A DNA stretch of 64,000 bases from Fumia xinanensis (GTDB lineage: Bacteria; Bacillota; Clostridia; Oscillospirales; Ruminococcaceae): the NCBI RefSeq assembly GCF_014384905.1, contig NZ_JACRSV010000001.1, positions 1,240,001-1,304,000 on the forward strand, written 5' to 3'. The notes beneath the pieces are model-generated. The model worked only from the letters and a program-made list of their open reading frames with translations, did no database searches and was not told where the DNA came from. Of this stretch, positions 7,474 to 15,321 are shown in pieces (within the stretch, counting starts at the first letter, position 1; the number at the start of each line of letters is the position of its first letter). The position numbers were made by a program, and so were the translations under genes.

Positions 7474-8043
7474 CTAATTCTTGCCCTTTTTGAGCCGGCA
7501 GATGCCCTGGGTCATGGTCCCCATGGGGCAGTAAACGCACCAGGACCGGGGCCGGAACAGCACCATGGTCACGATACCCAGCACAGTCGAGGTGAGCATG
7601 ACACCAAAAAAGCCGAAAGCGAATTGGGCGATCCAGGGGGAAACCATCCCCACCTCCGCCCACTGCCAAGGGAGCTTGAACATCCACAAAAGCGTTACCG
7701 CCTGCCGCAAGGGCGCACCGGAAAAGACTTTGTAGGTACTGAACAGCATCAGGCCGAACATGGCCATAAAGAAGGTCAGAAAGCCGTACCGGAACCACCA
7801 GCTCCGCAGAAATTTCGGCGGCGGCGCGTTGCGGGAAAGTTTGAGCTTTTCACCCAGCAGGCCCAAGAGCTGCCCCCGTCCGCAAAACCGGTTGCAGTAG
7901 GCCTTGCCGCCGCCAAAAATGGCGATCAGCAGCGGAAGCGCGAAAAACACTACCCCCAGCCAGGCAAAAAGGATGTTGAAGAGGCCCAGAGCCAAATAGA
8001 GCAGTTCGGCGATCCAAAGGTAATCGTACCATTTCTTTTTCAT
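7474..8043 (-). CDS. NapH/YccM-type 4Fe-4S membrane protein
   Basis: A 189-residue polytopic protein with cysteine motifs facing the cytoplasm: CNRFCGRG near residue 52 and CVYCPMGTMTQGIC near the C terminus. This is the plan of NapH/MauN/YccM quinol-dehydrogenase-like electron carriers that pass electrons between the membrane pool and iron-sulfur partners. Four hydrophobic helices are visible. Its ATG overlaps the stop of the ferredoxin gene (ATGA at 8043-8040), so the two are translationally coupled and probably work as one electron-transfer unit. The final electron acceptor is not encoded nearby. Confidence 0.75.
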   Translation of the reverse strand: MKKKWYDYLWIAELLYLALGLFNILFAWLGVVFFALPLLIAIFGGGKAYCNRFCGRGQLLGLLGEKLKLSRNAPPPKFLRSWWFRYGFLTFFMAMFGLMLFSTYKVFSGAPLRQAVTLLWMFKLPWQWAEVGMVSPWIAQFAFGFFGVMLTSTVLGIVTMVLFRPRSWCVYCPMGTMTQGICRLKKGKN

Positions 8044-8246
8044 GCCTCTGCCCCCCGTTTCTCGATGAGAATGACCGCCGCGGGACATATTTTGGCGCAT
8101 TTTCCGCACCCGACGCACTGGTCCCCGTCCACCTTTGCCCTGACGCCCGCGTCAATGTGGATGGCCCTTTTGGGGCAAACCGTCACACAGCACCCGCAGG
8201 CCACACATTCTTTTCCCACACGGGCAATCCGAATTGCTTTGTTCAT
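8040..8246 (-). CDS. 2[4Fe-4S] ferredoxin-type protein
   Basis: A 68-residue protein with two classical clusters, CVACGCCVTVCP and CVGCGKCAKICP, separated by about 20 residues. It would carry low-potential electrons. ATG 8246 is preceded by GGAGGTGTCT; the frame extends nine codons upstream without a better site. It is the first gene of the two-gene operon with the NapH-like membrane protein. Confidence 0.85.
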   Translation of the reverse strand: MNKAIRIARVGKECVACGCCVTVCPKRAIHIDAGVRAKVDGDQCVGCGKCAKICPAAVILIEKRGAEA

Positions 8247-8694
8247 AGACACCTCCAAATGTATTCCGTTCATAAGCCACGATAACTATACTTTATTCGC
8301 TTTCTCTTGTCAAGATGCCTAAACGGATGCCGTCAGCGTTTAAAACAAAGGGGACGGCTCCCAAAAATTCCTGCCAAAGCAGGCTCTCCCATGTTTCTCG
8401 GCGGACAAACTTCCGAATTTTTTTCCCAGCCGCGGAGTGCATATTTTGTCACGATTTGCCAGGTCCGCTGCCTAGTGCTCCCACTGAGAGCCGGGCAGAC
8501 AAAACAGTGAGGCCGAAAACGCTGAGGAACCTCCAAACTACCGCTACAATACGCAAAAACCCCGCGGTTTAAGAGCGCTGTTTTAAGAAAACCTGTAGGG
8601 GCGAACTATATTCGCCCGCGGGCAGCCACAGACTGCTCCTACAAATGTTTTCCTATTTCACCGCCCCATTGCCGCGGGGGTGTTCTGCGCCGGA
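8247..8694. other. Intergenic region with one dispersed repeat
   Basis: About 450 bases with no gene that I can support; short open frames on both strands lack ribosome sites and family features. A copy of the dispersed GTAGGGGCG repeat lies at its gltX-proximal end. Confidence 0.6.
8595..8653. repeat. Dispersed GTAGGGGCG palindromic repeat, copy A
   Basis: GTAGGGGCGAACTATATTCG then CCCGCGGGC, followed by a broken second half ending CTCCTACAAATGTTTTCC. The same half-sites recur at 19236-19361, 45597-45833, 51674-51688 and 60917-60942. Confidence 0.7.
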
Positions 8695-10161
8695 CTAGGC
8701 CAGCGCTTTTTCCAGTTTTTCGATGCCGGTTTCAATCCGTCTGAGGGTCTCGTCCTTGCCGAGGATTTCCGCCAGTTCCACGCCGCCGCCGGGGGTAAAC
8801 TGCTTGCCGGAAACAGCGACCCGCAGGGGCCACAGGATGCGGCCGTTTTTCACTTCCAGCTTCTCGATGAGGGTAAAGAGCGCGGTGTGGATGTTGTCGA
8901 GGGTCCACGCAGAGACCCCTTCCAGCACCGGGAGGATTTCCCTGAGGGCTTCCAGAGAGTTCTCGGAATTCGTCTTCATCTTTTTGTGGGTGTACATTTC
9001 GATATCGTAGTCAGGCAGCTCATCGATAAAGTCCACCTGCTCCGGGATGTCGGTGAAAAGCTCGGTGCGGGGCTGCAAAAGCTCCGCCATCAGATTCATG
9101 TCGATGTCTTCCCGCTTGCAGGTCTCCCGGATATACGGCGCGGCGTACTCGATGAACTGCTCGGGGGTGAGCTTGCGGATATATTCGCCGTTTAACGCTT
9201 TGAGCTTCTGGGTGTCAAAAATCGCCGGGGATTTGGAGATGCCGCTCACGTCGAACTCTTGAATCAGCTCCTCCATGGTGAACATCTCGTTCTCGCCTTT
9301 GGGGGCCCAGCCCAGAAGGGCGATGTAGTTGACGATTGCCTCGTCCAGATAGCCTTTCGCCGCCAAATCCTCGAAGGAGGCGTCGCCGTTTCTCTTGCTG
9401 AGCTTTTCGGTGGCGTTTTTCATCACGGGGGGCACGTGGATGTAAACCGGCACGTCCCAGCCGAATGCCTCGTAAAGAAGGTTGTACTTTGGGGTGGAAG
9501 ACAGGTATTCGTTGCCGCGGACTACGTGGGTGATACCCATGGTGTGGTCGTCCACCACGTTTGCGAAGTTGTAGGTGGGCATGCCGTCGGCCTTGATGAG
9601 AATCTGGTCGTCCAAAACGGAATTTTCCACCGTGATGTCGCCGAACACCTCGTCGTGGAAGGTGGTGGTGCCCTCAGTGGGGCATTTCTGCCGGATGACG
9701 TAGGGGACGCCCGCGTCTAATTTCGCCTGCACTTCCTCTTTGGAGAGGTTTTTGCAGTGTCCGTCGTATTTGGGGGCGATGCCGGAGGCCTGCTGGATTT
9801 TGCGGACTTCCTCCAGCCGGTCCTTGTCGCAGAAGCAGTAGTAGGCGTGTCCGCTTTCCACGAGCTTTAAGGCGTAGTCCTTGAACATGCCCATCCGCTC
9901 GCTCTGGACATAGGGGCCCACGGGGCCGCCGATGTCAGGGCCTTCGTCCCATTGAAGCCCGGTGCGGCGCAGGGTGTTGTATATGATGTCCACCGCGCCC
10001 TCGACGTAGCGTTCCTGGTCGGTGTCCTCGATGCGCAGAATGAATTTTCCGTTATTTTTCTTCGCCAGCAGGTAGGTAAAAAGCGCAGTGCGCAGGTTGC
10101 CGATGTGCATATAGCCGGTGGGGCTGGGGGCGAATCTGGTTCTAACTGTTTTGCCGTCCAT
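8695..10161 (-). CDS. gltX: Glutamate--tRNA ligase
   Basis: This 488-residue class I synthetase charges tRNA-Glu with glutamate in the cytoplasm. The ATP-binding HIGH motif appears as YMHIGNLRTALFTYLLA near residue 20, RIEDTDQER follows, and the KMSKS loop is KLSKRNGD near residue 250. Length and order match bacterial GluRS. ATG 10161 is preceded by TTGGAGGTACAAAAAC; the longer frame to 10227 includes the leader. Without a nearby gatCAB it cannot be said whether it also charges tRNA-Gln. Confidence 0.95.
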   Translation of the reverse strand: MDGKTVRTRFAPSPTGYMHIGNLRTALFTYLLAKKNNGKFILRIEDTDQERYVEGAVDIIYNTLRRTGLQWDEGPDIGGPVGPYVQSERMGMFKDYALKLVESGHAYYCFCDKDRLEEVRKIQQASGIAPKYDGHCKNLSKEEVQAKLDAGVPYVIRQKCPTEGTTTFHDEVFGDITVENSVLDDQILIKADGMPTYNFANVVDDHTMGITHVVRGNEYLSSTPKYNLLYEAFGWDVPVYIHVPPVMKNATEKLSKRNGDASFEDLAAKGYLDEAIVNYIALLGWAPKGENEMFTMEELIQEFDVSGISKSPAIFDTQKLKALNGEYIRKLTPEQFIEYAAPYIRETCKREDIDMNLMAELLQPRTELFTDIPEQVDFIDELPDYDIEMYTHKKMKTNSENSLEALREILPVLEGVSAWTLDNIHTALFTLIEKLEVKNGRILWPLRVAVSGKQFTPGGGVELAEILGKDETLRRIETGIEKLEKALA

Positions 10162-10304
10162 GTGTTTTTGTACCTCCAATATCTCCCGCTCGGGGAGAAA
10201 ATTTTTCCTTTTTAGTCTACCCATCATTTTACCGTCTTTTCAAAGCCTTGTCAAGGAAAAGCGGGGGAATTTGAGGACAGCGGGGGTTTCCCCTGCCCCG
10301 CCGC

Positions 10305-10350
10305 CTCAAAAACGCAGAGAGGCCGATCCAAAGGGATTGGCCTCTCTGCG
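10305..10350 (-). terminator. Terminator of the AraC-GyrI regulator gene
   Basis: A 13-base stem (CGCAGAGAGGCC pairing with GGCCTCTCTGCG, allowing a loop of CTTT and flanking pairs) is followed on the minus strand by TTTTTGAGG. Confidence 0.75.
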
Positions 10351-10397
10351 CCTGAGGTGTGAAACATCTCAATCGAGCCGTTCACCGTCGTACTCAT

Positions 10398-11246
10398 TCA
10401 TTTTTTCTCGACAGGAACCCAGATTTCCACGATGGAGCCTGTCTCGTCCCCGTTAAACCGCTCGTCGTAATACTCGACGCAGTAATATGCGCCGTTTAAC
10501 AGCCGCTGGGAATAGCCTTCGGCATTTGTCAGAAGCCACTCATTCATGGCGTTGTTTTCGCTGTCGTAGCCGTTTGCCACATACACTTCAAAGGAAGCGT
10601 ATTTCGATGGGGGCAGCTCCAGCATCGTGTATTCGGGGGCGACTTCTTTGCCGGATACGGGATAACCCACATGCACCCTGCATTTTTCCCCGTCAAAGAT
10701 TCTCACCTCGTACCCGTTTCTCGACAATACGCCGTCGAGGGGAGTTTCCCGGCTCAGCTTCTCAAAAGCTTCCCACACCTTTCCCGTCTCGTCGCCGCCG
10801 CCGCAAACCCCGGCGACGAGTATACCGCCGCGCCTGATGATTTTCGGATTCACAAGTATTCCTCCTTTTAATCGGTTGGTAAATTTCATGATCAGTTCGT
10901 CCGCGCTGATGATCACCGGGCGGAAGCCCTGCTTTCGATAAGCGCTGGGGGAGAGGCCCTGCGTTTCATGAAACGCTCTGGAAAAGGACTGGGCCGACTG
11001 GAACCCGCAGCATAGCGCGATGTCCAGAACCGTCCTGTCCGTCACGCAGAGCTGCTCACAGGCGAAAAGGATTCGCCTCTCCCGCACATATGCCGCAAAG
11101 GTCTTTCCCACGATAGCAGAAAATAACCGGTGAAAATAGAACGGCGAAAAGAAAAATTTCCTTGAAAGCTTTTCCAGGCTGATCGGTTCCTCCAAATGCT
11201 CGTCAATATACTTCAGCGCCTCGCCGATTTTTGAGAAGTTGCTCAC
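10398..11246 (-). CDS. AraC family regulator with GyrI-like effector domain
   Basis: A 282-residue protein. Residues 1-105 hold two AraC helix-turn-helix units: ISLEKLSRKFFFSPFYFHRL and VLDIALCCGFQSAQSFSRAF, ending with GLSPSAYRK. Residues about 125-280 form a GyrI-like (SOUL-type) small-molecule binding domain with VHVGYPVSGKEV and the terminal VEIWVPV strand. Regulators of this plan (Rob and multidrug sensors) bind hydrophobic compounds. I chose GTG 11246 because GGAGG at 11258-11254 lies seven bases upstream; GTG 11252 is one base from it. It faces the ECF transporter gene divergently across about 340 bases. Confidence 0.8.
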   Translation of the reverse strand: MSNFSKIGEALKYIDEHLEEPISLEKLSRKFFFSPFYFHRLFSAIVGKTFAAYVRERRILFACEQLCVTDRTVLDIALCCGFQSAQSFSRAFHETQGLSPSAYRKQGFRPVIISADELIMKFTNRLKGGILVNPKIIRRGGILVAGVCGGGDETGKVWEAFEKLSRETPLDGVLSRNGYEVRIFDGEKCRVHVGYPVSGKEVAPEYTMLELPPSKYASFEVYVANGYDSENNAMNEWLLTNAEGYSQRLLNGAYYCVEYYDERFNGDETGSIVEIWVPVEKK

Positions 11247-11583
11247 CGCCACACCTCCAATTTGATTTACAGCCGCTGTATCATCAGTATATCAGACTAT
11301 CCGGCAATTTGTCTTCACATTTTTTGCCCACTTGCCGCAACAGCGGAAAAAGCAAGCTGCGGTTTTTCTGCACGCCTTGCAAACCGCCGAACGATATAGT
11401 AAAATAGAAAAAACATCCGCTTTGACCTGAAATATGACGGGACGTTTCCAAAGCGGACCCTTTTTTCATGGATTCGACAGACTCTGATTGACAAAAAATC
11501 CCTCTTTTGATACAATGGCTAGAGTTTAGCCGGCGCACCGGACTTGTTTTTAGTGTGCCGACACGAAAGGACGGAACTCTCTC
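11247..11583. other. Divergent intergenic region upstream of the ECF S-component gene
   Basis: No gene is supported. The plus-strand promoter is listed separately. Between it and the ATG, CGGCGCAC (11531-11538) can pair with GTGTGCCG (11553-11560), giving an eight-base leader hairpin 15-20 bases before the ribosome site; I do not recognise it as a known riboswitch. Confidence 0.55.
11488..11516 (+). promoter_or_regulatory. Promoter of the ECF S-component gene
   Basis: TTGACA (11488-11493), a 17-base spacer and TACAAT (11511-11516), leaving a leader of about 60 bases. Confidence 0.75.
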
Positions 11584-12123
11584 ATGAAAAAGAACAACAT
11601 CATCGATTTGTCGGTGGCTGCCCTCTGTGTGGCCCTGGGCATCCTCATCCCCTCGGTATTTCACCTGTTTGGGCAGGCGGGGGCGGTTTTCTGCCCCATG
11701 CACATCCCGGTGATCGTCTGCGGCATGGTCTGCGGCTGGAAGTACGGCGGGCTCTGCGGGCTCATCGTCCCTCCCCTCTCCTTTCTCATCATCGGCATGC
11801 CGCCCATCTACCCCATGGGGGTCTCGATGATGCTGGAGCTGTGCGCCTACGGCGTTTTGGCGGGGCTCCTCTACAAGCGGTTCAACGTCTTTGTTTCCCT
11901 GATCGGCGCCATGATCGGCGGGCGGGTGGTTTACGGCCTTGTCAACCTGATACTCATGGGGATTGCCGGCACTGCCTACAGTATGGAAGCTTTCCTGACC
12001 GGCGCTTTTGTGACGGCCCTCCCCGGCATCGTCATTCAGTTGATTTTCATCCCCGCCCTCGTCGTTTTGCTGGAACAGCTGGGCTTTCTCAAAAAGAAAC
12101 AGAAGGCGAAAATCGCTGAATAA
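11584..12123 (+). CDS. ECF transporter S component
   Basis: A 179-residue, six-helix membrane protein with the pattern of substrate-binding subunits of energy-coupling-factor vitamin transporters: a short basic start, IIDLSVAALCVALGILIPS, PMHIPVIVCGMVCGWKYGG, then a Pro/Met-rich loop (GMPPIYPMGV) and a basic C terminus. It would bind one vitamin or precursor and dock on a shared EcfAAT module encoded elsewhere. AAAGGACGG precedes ATG 11584. The substrate cannot be deduced. Confidence 0.75.
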   Translation: MKKNNIIDLSVAALCVALGILIPSVFHLFGQAGAVFCPMHIPVIVCGMVCGWKYGGLCGLIVPPLSFLIIGMPPIYPMGVSMMLELCAYGVLAGLLYKRFNVFVSLIGAMIGGRVVYGLVNLILMGIAGTAYSMEAFLTGAFVTALPGIVIQLIFIPALVVLLEQLGFLKKKQKAKIAE

Positions 12124-12161
12124 ACCCAGTCCGGCGGCTGTTTTGCCGCCCCTCCCCATCT

Positions 12162-12196
12162 GCCGCAGAACACTCTCGATTCTGCGGCGTTTCTTT
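12162..12196 (+). terminator. Terminator-like hairpin after the ECF gene
   Basis: GCCGCAGAA pairs with TTCTGCGGC over a nine-base loop, followed by GTTTCTTT. The T run is interrupted, so strength is uncertain. Confidence 0.5.
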
Positions 12197-12245
12197 GCCT
12201 GCGACCGGCAAAATACTCAAACCTTACGAAAGGAAGGCCAGCAAG

Positions 12246-13589
12246 ATGCAGAAGGATTTGACCGCCGGCCCCATCACCAAGACCATGCTGGCCTTCGCCG
12301 GGCCGATGATCGCCGGCAACCTGCTCCAGCAGTTTTACAACATCGCCGACAGCTTTGTGGTGGGCCAGTTCGTGGGACCGGACGCGCTGGCCGCGGTGGG
12401 CAGCGCCTACACCCTCATGACCTTTCTCACTTCCATCCTTATCGGCCTGTGCATGGGCAGCGGGGCGATCTTTTCCTTTTACTTCGGGAAAAACGAGCCC
12501 GCTAAAATGAAGAGCCGGGTCCAGGCGGCCTTTTTGCTCATCGGGGGCATCAGTGTTTTCATCAATATCCTGGCCTTCCTGTTCCTCGACGGGATCCTCC
12601 GCCTGCTCCAGGTACCGGAGGAACTGTTCGCCATGATGAGAAGCTACGTCTTTCTCATTTTGTTCGGTATCTTTTTCATCTTCCTGTACAATTTTTTTGC
12701 CTTTCTGCTCCGGGCGCTGGGCAATTCCGTGGCCCCGCTCTGGTTTCTCGGCAGCACGGTGGTGCTGAATGTGGGGCTCGATGTGCTGTTCGTCGTGGGA
12801 TTTCGCTGGGGCATCGAGGGGGCGGCTGTGGCCACCGTCCTGTCCCAAATGATCTCCGGGATCGGCATCGCCGCCTACACCTTTATAAAAGAGCCGTCTT
12901 TGCGGTTCGGGAAGAACTTCTTCCGGTGCGAAAAAGGGGCGGCGCCGGAAATTTTGCGGTTTTCCCTGGCGTCCTCGGCCCAGCAGTCGGTGATGAACTT
13001 CGGCGTGCTGATGGTGCAGGGCCTGGTCAACAGCTTCGGGCCCCAGGTGATGGCGGCCTTCGCGGCGGCGGTGAAGATCGACTCCTTTGCCTACATGCCT
13101 GCCCAAGAGTTTGCCAACGCCTATTCCCTTTTCATCTCCCAGAACTTCGGCGCGGGAAAAGAGGAGCGGATTCGACGGGGCACCAAAAGTGCCTTTGGGA
13201 TTTCCCTCTCCTACTGCGCGGTTATCTCGGTTTTGGTGTTTATTTTAGCGAAATTCCTGATGATGATTTTTATCAGCCCCGAAAACCGGGAGATCATCCA
13301 AATCGGCGTGGGCTACCTGCGGGTAGAAGGGGCGTTTTACTGCGGCATCGGGCTTTTGTTCCTGCTCTATGGATATTTCAGGGGCATCAACCGGCCCGTC
13401 ATGTCCCTCGTCCTCACCGTCATTTCCCTGGGAACACGGGTGGCGCTGGCCTACCTGCTGGCTCCCCTGCCGCAGATCGGCGTTTGGGGCATCTGGTGGG
13501 CGGTGCCCATCGGATGGGCGCTGGCGGATATTACCGGGCTCGCCGTCATGGGGGGCTTTGCGAAGCGGCGGACAACGGCCGGGGCCTGA
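12246..13589 (+). CDS. MATE family efflux transporter
   Basis: A 447-residue, twelve-helix MATE protein, likely a cation-driven exporter of drugs or metabolites. Family signs are GPITKTMLAFAGPMIAGNLLQ, the QFYNIADSFVVGQFVG segment shared by both halves of the fold, and QSVMNFGVLMVQG at the start of the second half. ATG 12246 follows AAAGGAAGGCCAGC. It is separated from the ECF gene by a hairpin. A second MATE gene of the same subfamily lies at 57300. Confidence 0.85.
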   Translation: MQKDLTAGPITKTMLAFAGPMIAGNLLQQFYNIADSFVVGQFVGPDALAAVGSAYTLMTFLTSILIGLCMGSGAIFSFYFGKNEPAKMKSRVQAAFLLIGGISVFINILAFLFLDGILRLLQVPEELFAMMRSYVFLILFGIFFIFLYNFFAFLLRALGNSVAPLWFLGSTVVLNVGLDVLFVVGFRWGIEGAAVATVLSQMISGIGIAAYTFIKEPSLRFGKNFFRCEKGAAPEILRFSLASSAQQSVMNFGVLMVQGLVNSFGPQVMAAFAAAVKIDSFAYMPAQEFANAYSLFISQNFGAGKEERIRRGTKSAFGISLSYCAVISVLVFILAKFLMMIFISPENREIIQIGVGYLRVEGAFYCGIGLLFLLYGYFRGINRPVMSLVLTVISLGTRVALAYLLAPLPQIGVWGIWWAVPIGWALADITGLAVMGGFAKRRTTAGA

Positions 13590-13894
13590 ACCCAATGCCT
13601 GCCGAGTCAGGCTCCTTTGGTTTTATCACAAGGCGGCAAAGAACGACTGGGGTTTGAATCATCGGTAGAAAGCCTGACCGGTGTATCCAGGGCATGAATC
13701 GGCACTGCTTATAGAAGCGGCACGGCCCAAAGATCAGACCGGTATGTCGGGATTTTGAACCGGCGCGACTTGTGGAAGCGGCACGGCCCAGCTTCCGTTT
13801 TGAGCCGTGGGCTCCGGCTTCTCGGCGGCCCTTCCCCGTCCGGCGGTGAATTTCAACCCTTGTTTATTCCATTTGATAGAAAGGCGGAAACCAT
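13590..13894. other. Intergenic region with a short direct repeat
   Basis: About 300 bases without a supported gene. TGAATCGGCACTGCTTATAG (13695) and TGAACCGGCGCGACTTGTGG (13756) each begin a 35-base unit ending AAGCGGCACGGCCCA; the two units are 61 bases apart. Confidence 0.6.
13695..13790. repeat. Imperfect 35-base direct repeat
   Basis: Units at 13695-13729 and 13756-13790 share GAAGCGGCACGGCCCA exactly and are related in their first halves. They lie upstream of the DUF1284 gene; role unknown. Confidence 0.6.
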
Positions 13895-14293
13895 ATGTCT
13901 GCACCCATCCTTCTCCGGCCCCACCACGGGCTCTGTATCCAAAATTTTCGCGGCAAGGGGTATTCTGAGGAATTTGTCCGAGAAATGGCCCGCATCGTCG
14001 CCATGCTGGAGCAAAATCCCCGGCGGGAAATCACCCTCTTTGCGGGCGCGGACCAAGTGTGCCGGTCCTGTCCCCACAAAACGGCGGACTCGGGCTGCGA
14101 CTCCGGGCAGAAAGTGCTCCGCTTCGACGAGCGGTGCCTCTCCCTCTGCGGCCTGCGGGCGGGCGACACCCTCCCCTGGGAGGAATACCGGGAGCTGCTC
14201 CGAGAGGCGGTCATCCGTCCCAAGCGGTACCGGGAGGTCTGCATAGGCTGCCAGTGGATCGGTATCTGCGAGGGAAACGAAGTGAAAGAATAA
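13895..14293 (+). CDS. DUF1284 protein, cysteine-rich
   Basis: A 132-residue protein that starts with the DUF1284 mark LLRPHHGLCIQNFRGKGYS. Eight later cysteines, including CRSCPH, CDSGQ, CLSLCG and CIGCQWIGIC, suggest metal or iron-sulfur binding, as proposed for this family. GAAAGGCGGAAACC precedes the ATG. It is a single gene ending at a strong terminator. Function unknown. Confidence 0.75.
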   Translation: MSAPILLRPHHGLCIQNFRGKGYSEEFVREMARIVAMLEQNPRREITLFAGADQVCRSCPHKTADSGCDSGQKVLRFDERCLSLCGLRAGDTLPWEEYRELLREAVIRPKRYREVCIGCQWIGICEGNEVKE

Positions 14294-14338
14294 AAAACAC
14301 CCTTCCGCGCCGGATGAAACGCGCGGAGGGGTGTTTTA
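14292..14338. terminator. Bidirectional terminator between DUF1284 and the lipoprotein gene
   Basis: AAAACACCC..TCCGCGC pairs with GCGCGGA..GGGTGTTTT around a ten-base loop, with A and T runs on both sides. Confidence 0.85.
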
Positions 14339-14345
14339 AAATCCA

Positions 14346-15131
14346 TTACGGCTCGCAGACCGCCATGGCGAGATACACTTCATATCGGTCGTAAGGAAGG
14401 GTTCCCACCGACCAATCATAGGGCTCATAGGCGCTCATGACCTGGGAGGAACCGGCGGCAATCGCTTCATCGTTATAGGTTTCCTCCACAGTGACGACGC
14501 CGCCTTTGTTGTTGTAGTAAACCACCTGGTAGATGACTCTTTCCACCGCCTTGTCCCCGTTGTTCCGGCATTTGATCATGATGCCGTCCGCCCCTCGGTT
14601 GTAGGTAGTCTCGATCTCAGCGGAGCAGTCGGCATAATATCCTTCGTCCGGCTGGGCGGTGACGCTCACCTCCACCTTGCTGTAGGGAATCAGGTTGTAG
14701 TAGTCATCGGACGGTTTTTCGATGGGAAAAAACAGCGTTCTCCCGTCGGGAATGACCTGATAATAATTGTAGTCGGTGCTCACCATATCGGCCCCGTCGT
14801 AAAACACCGCGGTGACCTTGATTTCATCGCAGGTGAGGCCGGAATCGTTTGTCAGCTTGACATAAACGTAATCCCCTCCCGTCTCGACGAGCTCATACTG
14901 CCACTGATGGTCGGACAGGATGATCGACGCGCGGCCGACGCTGTCCCAGTCGGTTTCGGGGCCATCGGAATAGCCGTCATCCCCGCCGAATGAAGCGGAA
15001 TCAATCTGGGCCTGGAGGGCGTCCCGTTCCGAAACCACCTTTTCGTACTCGCTTCTCGGCACTCCGATGGTGCAGCCGGCGAGCCCCAACAGCATAACCG
15101 CCGCTATCAGCAAACATCCGATCCTTTTCAC
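14346..15131 (-). CDS. Secreted lipoprotein of unknown function
   Basis: A 261-residue lipoprotein. The lipobox LAGC places the modified cysteine at residue 20, after a basic start and hydrophobic stretch. A short helical spacer (YEKVVSERDALQAQIDSA) and an acidic linker precede two beta-rich repeats of about 90 residues, each with a Y-Y strand pattern (TAVFYDGADMVSTDYNYYQV and YQVVYYNNKGG). These look like FxLYD-type beta-sandwiches. The start is GTG 15131 with AAGGAG nine bases upstream. It is monocistronic. Confidence 0.7.
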   Translation of the reverse strand: MKRIGCLLIAAVMLLGLAGCTIGVPRSEYEKVVSERDALQAQIDSASFGGDDGYSDGPETDWDSVGRASIILSDHQWQYELVETGGDYVYVKLTNDSGLTCDEIKVTAVFYDGADMVSTDYNYYQVIPDGRTLFFPIEKPSDDYYNLIPYSKVEVSVTAQPDEGYYADCSAEIETTYNRGADGIMIKCRNNGDKAVERVIYQVVYYNNKGGVVTVEETYNDEAIAAGSSQVMSAYEPYDWSVGTLPYDRYEVYLAMAVCEP

Positions 15132-15269
15132 TTTTGAACCACTCCTTTACGCTGATTATAACAAATATCTCAGCATAGCACAAGTGTTCTAACGAGGATT
15201 CTTTCCAAGTTTCACATTTTTGTTTAATATGTTTCACTTTTTAGATTTGTTTTGGTTATTTAGTTCAAC

Positions 15270-15303
15270 AAAAAGCGTCCCGTAGGTGTCGGGACGCTTT
15301 TTT
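15270..15303 (-). terminator. Terminator of the YhgE gene
   Basis: AAGCGTCCC pairs with GGGACGCTT around GTAGGTGTC, with A5 on the plus strand (T5 on the minus strand) and six T on the other side. Confidence 0.85.
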
Positions 15304-15321
15304 CCGATTGGGACAGAACCT

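Noticed and set aside
8300..8572. Two overlapping plus-strand frames of 67 and 85 codons
   Set aside because: No ribosome site, arginine- and proline-rich noise, and they run into a dispersed repeat.
11516..11584. Known riboswitch (THF or preQ1) before the ECF gene
   Set aside because: The conserved core bases of those classes are absent; only a simple hairpin is visible.
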